Made by a program: the position numbers and the translations under genes. Positions 1-9,029 of a DNA stretch of 64,000 bases are shown piece after piece; position 1 is the stretch's first letter; every line of letters begins with the position of its first letter. The stretch spans positions 744,001 to 808,000 of the forward strand of contig NZ_JASZYV010000001.1 in assembly GCF_030316895.1 (NCBI RefSeq), written 5' to 3'. Below the pieces are notes generated by a model. The model made no database searches and had not been told where the DNA came from. It saw only the letters and a list, made by a program, of their open reading frames with translations. Origin of the DNA: Variovorax dokdonensis (GTDB taxonomy: Bacteria > Pseudomonadota > Gammaproteobacteria > Burkholderiales > Burkholderiaceae_C).

Positions 1-247
1 CATCGCGCGCCGTGGCCACCAGCACCGGCACCCGTTCGCGCCGCTGGCGCAGGGCGCGAAGCACATCCAGCCCGTCGCGCCGGGGCAAGCCCAGGTCGAG
101 CACGACGAGGTCGTACTGGTGCGAACGCAAGGCGGTGTCGGCCATCTCGCCGTCACGGACCCAGTCGACGGCGTAGTGCTCGGCGCGAAGCAGGTCCAGC
201 ACGGCTTCGCCGATCATCGGATCATCTTCAACAAGCAGTAGGCGCAT
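1..247 (-). CDS. OmpR-family response regulator, receiver domain (3' part outside window)
   Basis: Reading back from an ATG at 247 gives an open frame to the window edge (82 codons). It begins MRLLLVEDDPMIGEAV, a classic receiver start with the acidic pocket at E7-D8-D9 and the likely phospho-acceptor D51 in the segment VVLDLGLP. The style matches the TctD/QseB branch of OmpR regulators, which carry a C-terminal winged-helix DNA-binding domain; that part is not visible. Its partner kinase would normally lie just downstream, outside the window. It follows the glycosyltransferase gene by 67 bp on the same strand and could be cotranscribed with it. The receiver call is firm; the subfamily is inferred. 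Confidence 0.88.
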   Translation of the reverse strand, partial: MRLLLVEDDPMIGEAVLDLLRAEHYAVDWVRDGEMADTALRSHQYDLVVLDLGLPRRDGLDVLRALRQRRERVPVLVATARD

Positions 248-314
248 GGTGGGCAGGTTCGAGGGTGAAGGGTCGATTGTCTGGCCGCCGCTTAAATCTG
301 CCTGAAAGAAACCA

Positions 315-1562
315 TCAAGCCGGAGCGGCTCGGCCAGCCGCCAGGGCCGCGGCGAGTTCTTGCTCGTACACGGCCCAGGGTCTTTGGCGCGCGGTGGCCA
401 GCGCGGCCTCTCCCGCCTGTGCAATCTGTGCGGGTTGCGCCACCAGCGCTTCGATCGCTTGTCGCAGGCTCTGGGTGCTGCCTGCTTCGACCAGCCAGCC
501 GTTCCTGCCGTGTTCGATCAGGTCGGCGCCGGCGGTCCGGTCGGTGGTGATGACCGGCGTGCCCTGCGACATGGCTTCGGTGATGACCAGCCCGAAGCCT
601 TCGAACAACGAGGGAAAGACGAGCACGTCATGCGCGCGCATCTGGGCCAGCACTTCGGCATGCGGCAGGCTGGGGATCCAGCGGTGCTTTTGCAGCGCGG
701 CATCGAGCGCGGCATTGGGCGGGCCGGCCTTTCCGCCGACGACGGTCAGCTGCACGGCATCGCCCAGCGCATCGACCGCGGCGAACAAGTCGGCAATGCC
801 CTTGCGTTGGGACAGCCCGCCGACAAAGAGCAGCCTGATCGGCTGCCGCCCGTCGGGGCCTTCGGGCTTGGACTGGGCCGCTGGCGGAAATCCGTAGGGA
901 ATCACCTCGACCTGCAGACGACGGCCGGGAAAGTCTTCCAGCGTCTTCTTCGTGAAGCTGCTGGCCACGAAGATCCGGTCGGCCAGTTCGAGTTCGCGAT
1001 CCTTGCGGGCCAGCTTTTCGTCGGAGTCGATGAAGCCGGTCATCGTCGAGGCCCATTCGGGCCAGCGCTCATGTTCGATGGCGAGCAGCCGGCGCGCGGC
1101 GCGCCAGTAGCCGATGGGCAGGTCGTAGTAGCAGGCAAGGCCCAGTGCCTTGGCGGCCTCGAACGAGGCTTGCGCCCCGTCTTCGTACGCGTAGACACCG
1201 GTGATGCCGCGCCCGCGCCGTTGCCGCAGTGCGGCGGCCACGTGCGCGTCGAGGCTGCGATAGACCGCGTCCACCGAGAACGCGCCCGTTTCGTGGGCGG
1301 TCCACGCATGCATGCGAAGTCGCGACGCCAGCAGCCGGCCTGCCTCGCGCCAGGGCCACAGGTGGGTCAGGCCGCGCAGCGCAGCGGGGAGTTCGCGCCG
1401 CCGCAGCTCGCGCAGGCCGGGCAGGCCGCCGAGATGGTCCAGCGCGCTGCCGGGAAAGGTGGCGATGCAGGTGTGGAACGCGGCGAGCTGGCCGCGCTGG
1501 GCCAGGGCCAACGCGGCGGCTCTGGAGTTGGCGTTTCCGGTGGGGTGCGACAGGACGAGCAT
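315..1562 (-). CDS. Glycosyltransferase family 4 (GT-B fold)
   Basis: This 415-residue protein has the two-domain GT-B pattern. The C-terminal half carries the nucleotide-sugar site, with LLFVGGLSQRKG followed by EGFGLVITEAMSQGTPVI, the E-x7-E motif of GT4 enzymes. There is no signal peptide or membrane segment, so it should act in the cytosol or at the inner membrane face. It begins 27 bp after the argH stop on the same strand and is probably cotranscribed with argH, an odd partner for a glycosyltransferase. Donor and acceptor cannot be told from sequence. It may add to the polysaccharide encoded further along the window or to lipopolysaccharide. Confidence 0.85.
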   Translation of the reverse strand: MLVLSHPTGNANSRAAALALAQRGQLAAFHTCIATFPGSALDHLGGLPGLRELRRRELPAALRGLTHLWPWREAGRLLASRLRMHAWTAHETGAFSVDAVYRSLDAHVAAALRQRRGRGITGVYAYEDGAQASFEAAKALGLACYYDLPIGYWRAARRLLAIEHERWPEWASTMTGFIDSDEKLARKDRELELADRIFVASSFTKKTLEDFPGRRLQVEVIPYGFPPAAQSKPEGPDGRQPIRLLFVGGLSQRKGIADLFAAVDALGDAVQLTVVGGKAGPPNAALDAALQKHRWIPSLPHAEVLAQMRAHDVLVFPSLFEGFGLVITEAMSQGTPVITTDRTAGADLIEHGRNGWLVEAGSTQSLRQAIEALVAQPAQIAQAGEAALATARQRPWAVYEQELAAALAAGRAAPA

Positions 1563-1589
1563 CGTCGGGTGATGCAGGTTCCGCGCCCG

Positions 1590-2999
1590 TCAGCCGGCCT
1601 GTTGCTCGAGCCGCTTGCGGTGCCGATCCACTTGCGCCAGCACCTGGGTGGGCGCCGTGCCGCCGAGCACGTTGCGGGCATTGAGCGAGCCGCGCAGGCT
1701 CAGCACGTCGAAAACGTCCTTCTCGATGCTGGCATGAAAGCCCTTGAGCACTGTCAGCGGAAGTTCGGACAGATCGCACTGGTGCGAGATCGCGGCCTTC
1801 ACCGCGTGGGCCACGGTCTCGTGCGCGTCGCGGAAGGGCAGTCCCTTCTTGACCAGGTAGTCGGCAAGGTCGGTCGCGGTGGCATAGCCGCGCAGCGCGG
1901 CGCGTTCCATGGCTTCGGGCTTGACGGTGATGCCGCCGACCATCTCCGCGAAGATGCGCAGCGTGTCCTTGAGCGTGTCGACGGTGTCGAACAGCGGCTC
2001 CTTGTCTTCCTGGTTGTCCTTGTTGTAGGCCAGGGGCTGGCCCTTCATTAAGGTGATGAGGCCCATCAGGTGGCCGACCACGCGGCCCGCCTTGCCGCGG
2101 GCCAGTTCGGGCACGTCGGGGTTCTTCTTCTGCGGCATGATCGACGAGCCGGTGCAGAAGCGGTCGGCAATGTCGATGAAGCCGAAGCTCTGGCTCATCC
2201 ACAGCACCAGTTCTTCGCTCAGGCGGCTGATGTGCACCATGGCCAGCGAGGCCGCGGCGGTGAATTCGATGGCGAAGTCGCGGTCGCTCACGGCGTCCAG
2301 GCTGTTCTGGCAGACGCCGTCCATGCCCAGCGTCCGGGCCACCATCTCGCGATCGAGCGGGTAGCTGGTGCCGGCCAGGGCGGCGGCGCCCAGCGGAAGC
2401 CGGTTCAGGCGCTTGCGCACGTCCTGCATGCGTTCGGCGTCGCGGCTGAACATTTCGACATACGCCAGCATGTGGTGGCCGAAGCTCACCGGCTGCGCCA
2501 CCTGCAGGTGGGTGAAGCCCGGGAGGATCACGTCGGCGTTCTTCGCGGCGATTTCCACCAGCGCTTTCTGCAGGTCGGTCAGCAAGCCGCCGATGAGGTC
2601 GATCTCGCCGCGCAGCCACAGGCGCACGTCGGTGGCGACCTGGTCATTGCGGCTGCGACCGGTGTGCAGGCGCTTGCCGGCATCGCCCACCAGCTGGGTC
2701 AGTCGCGCCTCGATGTTGAGGTGAACGTCTTCGAGCGCGAGCTTCCATTCGAAGGTGCCGGCGTCGATCTCTTCGCGGATCTGCTTCATGCCGCGCTGGA
2801 TGTCGGCGAGGTCTTGTGCGTTGATGATCTTCTGCGCCGCCAGCATGCCGGCGTGCGCGAGCGAGCCTTCGATGTCGGCATGCGCCAGGCGCTTGTCGAA
2901 GAACACGCTGGCGGTGTAGCGCTGGACCAGCTCGCTCATCGGTTCGGAGAACAGGGCGGACCAGGCTTCGGACTTCTTGTCGAGTTGGTTTTGGGACAT
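1590..2999 (-). CDS. argH: Argininosuccinate lyase
   Basis: ArgH splits argininosuccinate into arginine and fumarate, the last step of arginine synthesis. The 469-residue product has the fumarase/aspartase superfamily signature [12 protein letters not shown] near residue 283, holding the catalytic serine loop, and [12 protein letters not shown] near the N-terminus. I chose the ATG at 2999 ([13 protein letters not shown]) because that is where family similarity begins. The frame stays open to an ATG at 3077, but the extra 26 residues are low complexity and unlike ArgH. It is divergent from the sensor kinase gene, 84 bp away, an arrangement also known next to algZ in Pseudomonas. Confidence 0.97.
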   Translation of the reverse strand: MSQNQLDKKSEAWSALFSEPMSELVQRYTASVFFDKRLAHADIEGSLAHAGMLAAQKIINAQDLADIQRGMKQIREEIDAGTFEWKLALEDVHLNIEARLTQLVGDAGKRLHTGRSRNDQVATDVRLWLRGEIDLIGGLLTDLQKALVEIAAKNADVILPGFTHLQVAQPVSFGHHMLAYVEMFSRDAERMQDVRKRLNRLPLGAAALAGTSYPLDREMVARTLGMDGVCQNSLDAVSDRDFAIEFTAAASLAMVHISRLSEELVLWMSQSFGFIDIADRFCTGSSIMPQKKNPDVPELARGKAGRVVGHLMGLITLMKGQPLAYNKDNQEDKEPLFDTVDTLKDTLRIFAEMVGGITVKPEAMERAALRGYATATDLADYLVKKGLPFRDAHETVAHAVKAAISHQCDLSELPLTVLKGFHASIEKDVFDVLSLRGSLNARNVLGGTAPTQVLAQVDRHRKRLEQQAG

Positions 3000-3083
3000 G
3001 GGAAGCAATAATGGGCCGCCGCACGATCGGGCCCGTTCGCCAATGGCGGCGGGAGCGGGCGGCGCCACCCCTTTCATAGATTG

Positions 3084-4163
3084 ATGCGCAACCTGTCGAT
3101 TTTATCGGCCATACGCCAGGCGCCGGCTGCCGAAGCCGGCAACGATGCGTCATCGCCATCGGCAGCGCCGATGGCCGCCTACGACGTTTGTCAGGTGGGT
3201 GTGGTGCTGCGCGCAGTGCTTTTCGTCGAGGCATTGCTGGCGGTGCTGGCGTTGTTTTCGGCCACGGGACCGGCCGATTGGCTGGGCTTGTTGGCCATGC
3301 TCACCGGTGGGGCGCTGCCGGCCACGTTGCTGTGGCTGGTCGGCCTTTGCGCCTTGCATCGGCGCATGGGGAACTGGCGGCCGGCGTGGCAGCAAGTGGC
3401 CGGCGCCGGGATGGGGGCACTGGCCGGCCTCTACGGCTGCGGCATGCTGCGCCTGACCGGCGCCATCTCCACGGCGCCGTGGCTCGCCAGCGCCCTGGCC
3501 GGCGTCATGTTCGCCCTGGTCGCCATGGGTTGGCTGGTGTTGCGGGCGCGCGGCCACATGCCGGCCGACACCGCGGCGCGGCTGGAAGATCTGCAGTCGC
3601 GCATCCGCCCGCACTTTCTGTTCAACACGCTCAACAGCGCCATCGCCCTGGTGCGCGCCGAACCGGCCAAGGCGGAGACGCTGCTCGAAGACCTGAGCGA
3701 ACTGTTCCGCCAGGCGCTTGCCGATCCGCGCGAGTCGGTCACCCTGGCCGACGAGATCGGCCTGGCCGAACGCTATCTGGCCATCGAGCAGATCCGCTTC
3801 GGTGATCGTCTGCGCATCCGGTGGGACCTGGACGTCAAGGCGGGCAGCGCACGCGTGCCGCCGTTGCTGCTGCAGCCGCTGGTGGAAAACGCCGTCAAGC
3901 ACGGCGTGGAGCCGAGCGCGCAGGGCGGACGGCTGCGGGTGCGTACCGAACGGCGCGGTCCGCGGGTGGTGATCGAGGTCATCAACACCCTTCCGCCCTT
4001 GGCCTGGGCCGAGCAGCCGCTGCCGCGCGGGCACGGCATCGCGCTGGCCAACGTGCGGGACCGCCTGCGGCTTCTGCACGACGTGCAGGCGCAGTTCCGC
4101 GCCGGCCCCGATCAAGACCACTACCGCGTGCGCATCGACATCCCCGCGCCCGCGGAGGCATAG
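3084..4163 (+). CDS. algZ: AlgZ/LytS-type sensor histidine kinase
   Basis: This is a membrane sensor kinase of the His_kinase family typified by AlgZ (FimS) and LytS. About four hydrophobic segments lie between residues 38 and 150. The phospho-acceptor motif [10 protein letters not shown] has H177, and a HATPase domain follows with LVENAVKHG and a glycine-rich [13 protein letters not shown] segment. It should autophosphorylate and pass phosphate to the LytTR regulator encoded 22 bp downstream. A TTG at 3081 directly precedes the chosen ATG and could also be used. The position between argH and algR matches Pseudomonas, where the pair controls alginate and type IV pili. The signal sensed here is unknown. 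Confidence 0.9.
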   Translation: MRNLSILSAIRQAPAAEAGNDASSPSAAPMAAYDVCQVGVVLRAVLFVEALLAVLALFSATGPADWLGLLAMLTGGALPATLLWLVGLCALHRRMGNWRPAWQQVAGAGMGALAGLYGCGMLRLTGAISTAPWLASALAGVMFALVAMGWLVLRARGHMPADTAARLEDLQSRIRPHFLFNTLNSAIALVRAEPAKAETLLEDLSELFRQALADPRESVTLADEIGLAERYLAIEQIRFGDRLRIRWDLDVKAGSARVPPLLLQPLVENAVKHGVEPSAQGGRLRVRTERRGPRVVIEVINTLPPLAWAEQPLPRGHGIALANVRDRLRLLHDVQAQFRAGPDQDHYRVRIDIPAPAEA

Positions 4164-4185
4164 ACCACCCACGCGCGATGCAGCC

Positions 4186-4935
4186 ATGACAGATCCACTT
4201 CGCATCCTGATCGTCGATGACGAAGCGCTGGCCCGGGCCCGTTTGCGCACCTTGTTGGGCGACTTCGACGAGCCCGCCACCCTGGTGATGGGCGAAGCGG
4301 CCAATGGCCACGAGGCGCTGCGCATGCTCGACGGCGGTAATGTGGACGTGGTGCTGCTGGACATCCGCATGCCCGGATTGGATGGGCTGGAGTTGTCACG
4401 CACGCTGCGCCTGCAGGCGCGCCCACCGGTCATCGTGTTCGTGACCGCGCACACCGAGCATGCGTTGACCGCCTTCGAGGTGGAGGCGGCCGATTACTTG
4501 ACCAAGCCGGTACGCGCCGAGCGCCTGGCTCAGGCCCTGGCCAAGGCAAAGCGCCTGATGGCGGCCCACCGGGCGGAGCCTGGCGACGAGGCGCAGGAGC
4601 ACCTGCTGATCCAGGACCGCGGGCGGGCGGAGCGGGTGGCGCTGTCGGAGGTGCTGTACCTCAAGTCCGAACTGAAATACCTGACGGTGCGCACGGCGCT
4701 GCGCAGCCACATCCTGGATGGCGCCTTGACCGACTTCGAGGAGCGCTACCCCCGCCGTTTCGTCCGGGTGCATCGCAATGCCCTCGTGGCGCGCGACGCC
4801 ATCCGGTCGCTGGAAAAGCACGACGACCTGGGTGAGGGAGAGGGCTGGGTGCTCCGCCTGCACGGCATTGCCGAGCCCGTGATGGTGTCGCGGCGGCAGT
4901 TGCCAGTGGTCCGGGACGCGCTCAAGGAACGCTGA
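4186..4935 (+). CDS. algR: AlgR-type LytTR response regulator
   Basis: The 249-residue protein has a receiver domain (residues 5-120) with an acidic pair at D11-D12, phospho-acceptor D59 in VVLLDIRMPG, and a conserved lysine in DYLTKPV. A LytTR DNA-binding domain follows at about 150-245 (ERVALSEVLYLKSELKYLTV, then RRFVRVHRNALV). LytTR proteins bind direct repeats at target promoters. It is cotranscribed with the sensor kinase. In Pseudomonas AlgR activates alginate and pilus genes; here a polysaccharide module begins 140 bp downstream on the same strand, so control of that module is a reasonable guess but not shown. Confidence 0.9.
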   Translation: MTDPLRILIVDDEALARARLRTLLGDFDEPATLVMGEAANGHEALRMLDGGNVDVVLLDIRMPGLDGLELSRTLRLQARPPVIVFVTAHTEHALTAFEVEAADYLTKPVRAERLAQALAKAKRLMAAHRAEPGDEAQEHLLIQDRGRAERVALSEVLYLKSELKYLTVRTALRSHILDGALTDFEERYPRRFVRVHRNALVARDAIRSLEKHDDLGEGEGWVLRLHGIAEPVMVSRRQLPVVRDALKER

Positions 4936-4978
4936 ACCGCGGCCGGAATCGGCGCCAACCGGTCGGGGACTGGCCGGG

Positions 4979-5002
4979 TTACATATCTAATGACGTATGT
5001 AA
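4979..5002. promoter_or_regulatory. Perfect inverted repeat, candidate operator upstream of the wcaF-like gene
   Basis: TTACATA at 4979-4985 and TATGTAA at 4996-5002 form a perfect 7-bp inverted repeat with a 10-bp spacer, so the half-site centres are 17 bp apart, compatible with a dimeric regulator. It lies 74 bp before the GTG of the polysaccharide module and just upstream of a TTGACA hexamer at 5012-5017. I do not recognise the binding protein. Confidence 0.4.
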
Positions 5003-5070
5003 GAAATTGTGTTGACAGATCTGCCGGTGTAGGGGAACCTCCACCTCACCGAATCTGTACCACTTTCTTA
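5000..5070 (+). promoter_or_regulatory. Long imperfect dyad (possible leader hairpin) before the wcaF-like gene
   Basis: Nested complementary arms run inwards: TAAGAAA (5000-5006) with TTTCTTA (5064-5070), ACAGAT (5015-5020) with ATCTGT (5053-5058), and CGGTG (5025-5029) with CACCG (5047-5051). An inner GGGG/CTCC stem surrounds an AAC loop near 5032-5042. The structure ends 5 nt before the GTG start at 5076, and no Shine-Dalgarno sequence is visible there. A TTGACA at 5012-5017 lies inside it but has no good -10 at 17 bp. It could be a leader hairpin, an attenuator or a nested operator. Confidence 0.4.
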
Positions 5071-5075
5071 CTGTT

Positions 5076-5642
5076 GTGACGATTCTCGATGCTCGCGTCT
5101 CGGCGCCCTCGGAAGGGGGGCCGAGCTTTTCCCTTTCAAACCGCCTGGTTCGCGCGGCATGGCTGGTCGTCTGGGCCGTGGCTGCGTCCTGGACGCCTCG
5201 CCAGCTGGCGCCGTGGCGGCGTTTACTGCTGCGTTGCTTCGGGGCCCGGATGGCGCCCGGCAGCGATGTGCGCGCCAGCGCACGCGTCTGGTATCCGGCC
5301 AATCTCAGCATGGATGAGCGCGCCGTGATCGGCCCCCAGGTGAATGTCTATTCCATGGGCCTGATCGAGGTGGGGCACGATGCCCTGGTCTCGCAAGGCG
5401 CGCATCTGTGCGCGGGCTCGCACGACAGCGATTCGCCCGAGTTCCAGCTGGTGGCCAAGCCGATCCGCATCGGCGCGCATGCGTGGGTCGCGGCGGAGGC
5501 CTTTGTCGGGCCGGGCGCCAACGTTGGCGAGGGCGCCGTGGTCGGCGCCCGTGCCGTGGTGTTTGGCGAGCTGCAGCCCTGGACCATCTATTCCGGCAAC
5601 CCTGCCCGCGTCATCCGCCCTCGGCGTCGAGAGGGGCGCTGA
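5076..5642 (+). CDS. wcaF: WcaF-type putative colanic-acid-like acetyltransferase
   Basis: A 188-residue left-handed beta-helix acyltransferase. Hexapeptide repeats begin around residue 60 (GSDVRASARVWYPANLSMDERAVIG) and run to IYSGNPARVIRP near the C-terminus, the signature of the WcaF/NodL/LacA group, which transfer acetyl from acetyl-CoA to sugars. A hydrophobic N-terminal stretch (about residues 26-40) is typical of WcaF. It would O-acetylate the repeat unit. The start is GTG at 5076; no ATG in this frame comes early enough to keep the family N-terminus. It is the first gene of a tightly packed four-gene module. Confidence 0.85.
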   Translation: MTILDARVSAPSEGGPSFSLSNRLVRAAWLVVWAVAASWTPRQLAPWRRLLLRCFGARMAPGSDVRASARVWYPANLSMDERAVIGPQVNVYSMGLIEVGHDALVSQGAHLCAGSHDSDSPEFQLVAKPIRIGAHAWVAAEAFVGPGANVGEGAVVGARAVVFGELQPWTIYSGNPARVIRPRRREGR

Positions 5643-5645
5643 CCC

Positions 5646-6602
5646 GTGAGCATGCAAGACATTCCCGCAATCGAGCCCCCGGTGGGCGCCAGGGCTGAGG
5701 CGGGCGACCCGCCTTGCGTCGTGGTGCTGCTGACCTTCAATTCGGCCGGCATCATCCGCGAGACGGCCAGCGCAGCGCTGCGCGTCAGCCCGCACGTCTA
5801 CGCCGTCGATTCGGGTTCGACCGACGGTACCGACCGCATCCTGCAGGAATTGGGCTGCACCGTTGTGCAGCGGCCTTTTTCCAATTACAGCGATCAACGC
5901 AACTGGGCCATCTCTCAGGTCGAGGGCCGCTATGCGTGGCAACTGCACCTGGATGCCGACGAGGTGCTCGACGACAGGTCGGTGCAGGAGATTCGATCCC
6001 TGATCCACGGCGGCGCCAAGGCAGACGCCTACATGCTGCGCCGGCGCGACTACTTCATGGGCCGGATGCTGCGCTTCTCGGGCGTGAACCCCTGGCACCT
6101 GCGACTGTTCCGCTCCGGGGTGGGCGCGTGCGAGGCACGCCTGTATGACCAGCACTTCATCGCACCTGCGGCGCAGGGCAGGGTCGGCCGGATCGACGGC
6201 TTCATGCATGACAAGAATGCGCTCGGCCTGGCCGACTGGATCGGTCGGCACAACCGCTGGAGCGATGCCGAGGCGCGCGAGAAATTCCAGCCGCAGCAGG
6301 CGCCGCAGAGCGACGTGCTTCAGCCCCGCCTGATGGGCGATGCCCGCGAGCGCACCCGCTTCATCAAGCAGATCTACTACCGCCTGCCCATCGGCATGCG
6401 GTCGCTGCTCTACTTTTTCTACCGATTCGTGCTGCGCGGTGGCTTCCTGGATGGACGCGCCGGCTTCTATTTCGCCTTTTTCCAGGCGCTGTGGTTCCGG
6501 ATGCTGGTGGACGCCAAGCTGTGGGAGATGTCCCAGGCCAGTCCGCCGCCGCCATCGAGCCATCAGCCCCTGGCCAAGCCATCTTCCAACTTCCAAGCTT
6601 GA
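5646..6602 (+). CDS. Glycosyltransferase family 2, WaaE/KdtX-like
   Basis: This 318-residue GT-A enzyme begins its catalytic domain with [12 protein letters not shown], followed by [14 protein letters not shown] and the metal-binding [11 protein letters not shown]. That layout is typical of the WaaE/KdtX branch of GT2 enzymes, which add a hexose to lipopolysaccharide core or polysaccharide. Weakly hydrophobic, aromatic-rich segments near the C-terminus ([25 protein letters not shown]) suggest membrane association. Translation likely starts at GTG 5646, 3 bp after the wcaF stop; an ATG at 5652 is also possible. Sugar specificity is not predictable. Confidence 0.85.
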   Translation: MSMQDIPAIEPPVGARAEAGDPPCVVVLLTFNSAGIIRETASAALRVSPHVYAVDSGSTDGTDRILQELGCTVVQRPFSNYSDQRNWAISQVEGRYAWQLHLDADEVLDDRSVQEIRSLIHGGAKADAYMLRRRDYFMGRMLRFSGVNPWHLRLFRSGVGACEARLYDQHFIAPAAQGRVGRIDGFMHDKNALGLADWIGRHNRWSDAEAREKFQPQQAPQSDVLQPRLMGDARERTRFIKQIYYRLPIGMRSLLYFFYRFVLRGGFLDGRAGFYFAFFQALWFRMLVDAKLWEMSQASPPPPSSHQPLAKPSSNFQA

Positions 6603-6610
6603 GAGTCTCC

Positions 6611-7626
<1,016 letters not shown>

Positions 7627-7630
<4 letters not shown>

Positions 7631-8991
7631 ACATCACCATCATCGGCACCGGCTACGTTGGCCTGGTGACCGGCACCTGCCTGGCTGACCTGGGCAACCA
7701 CGTCTTCTGCCTGGACGTCGATCAGGCCAAGATCGACATGCTCAAGCGCGGCGAGATCCCGATCTACGAGCCGGGTCTGGCCGAACTGGTCCAGAACAAC
7801 ATCGCGGCCGAGCGGCTGATCTTCTCGACCGACGTGGCTGCCGCGGCCGCGCATGGCGACGTGCAGTTCATCGCCGTGGGCACGCCGCCCGACGAGGACG
7901 GCAGCGCCGACCTGAAGTACGTGCTGGAAGCCGCGCGCAACATCGCTCGCCACATGAATGGCTTCAAGGTCGTGGTCGACAAATCCACCGTGCCGGTGGG
8001 AACGTCCGACAAGGTGGCCGCGGTGATCCGCGAGGAGCTGACGGCGCGCGGGCTGGACCCCAACGGCTTCGCGGTCGTGAGCAACCCGGAATTTCTCAAG
8101 GAAGGGGCCGCGGTCGACGACTTCATGCGCCCCGATCGCATCGTGCTCGGCGTGGGCGAGGACGAAGCTGGCCAGCAGGCGCTGGCCATCATGCGCAAGC
8201 TCTACGCGCCCTTCAACCGCAACCACGAGCGCATGCGCGTGATGGACTTGCGTTCCGCCGAGTTCACCAAGTACGCGGCCAACGCGATGCTGGCCACGCG
8301 CATCAGCTTCATGAATGAACTGGCCAACCTGGCCGACCGCGTGGGCGCCGACATCGAACTGGTGCGCCAGGGCATCGGCTCCGACCCGCGCATCGGCTAC
8401 AGCTTCCTCTATGCCGGCACCGGCTATGGAGGCAGTTGCTTTCCCAAGGACGTGCAGGCTCTGACGCACACGGCGCAGGAGTTCGGCCAGCGCCTGCGCG
8501 TGCTGGAGGCGGTGGAGGCCGTCAACGACGATCAGAAGCTGGTGCTGGTGCAGAAGATCTTCCAGCGCTTCGGCCGTGACCTGAGCGGTCTCCGGTTCGC
8601 GCTCTGGGGCCTGTCCTTCAAGCCGAACACCGACGACATGCGCGAGGCGCCCAGCCGCGTGCTGATCGACGCCTTGCTTCGGGCCGGCGCGCACGTTGTC
8701 GCGCACGACCCGGTGGCCGTGTCGGAGGCCAAGCGCGCCCTGCAGTTGGACTTTGCCGATGCGCCGCACCTGCTGAAGCACCTGAGCTTCGCGACCAACC
8801 CCCTGCACGCGCTGGAAGACGCGGATGCACTGGTCATCGTGACGGAGTGGAAGGCCTACAAGAGCCCGCAGCTCGATCGACTCAAGGCGCTGATGAAGCG
8901 TCCGGTGATCTTCGACGGCCGCAACCTCTACGAGCCCTGGAACATGCAGGACGCCGGCGTCGAATACGTCGGCATCGGCCGGCGCGCCTAG
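7627..8991 (+). CDS. ugd: UDP-glucose 6-dehydrogenase
   Basis: A 454-residue enzyme making UDP-glucuronate from UDP-glucose with two NAD+. It starts [16 protein letters not shown] (Rossmann glycine motif). The catalytic cysteine is C271 in [10 protein letters not shown], and [16 protein letters not shown] marks the C-terminal UDP-binding domain. The ATG at 7627 overlaps the uxs stop. It closes the four-gene module and faces ppc, with 38 bp between the converging stops. It feeds the xylose synthase upstream and could also supply glucuronic acid to an acidic exopolysaccharide. Confidence 0.97.
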
Positions 8992-9029
8992 GCCCGCAGG
9001 GGCCCGGGGGCGGCCGGCCCGAACAGCCG

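Noticed and set aside
5223..6596. A 457-codon minus-strand frame opposite wcaF and the GT2 gene
   Set aside because: Antisense shadow; both genes on the plus strand have clear motifs.
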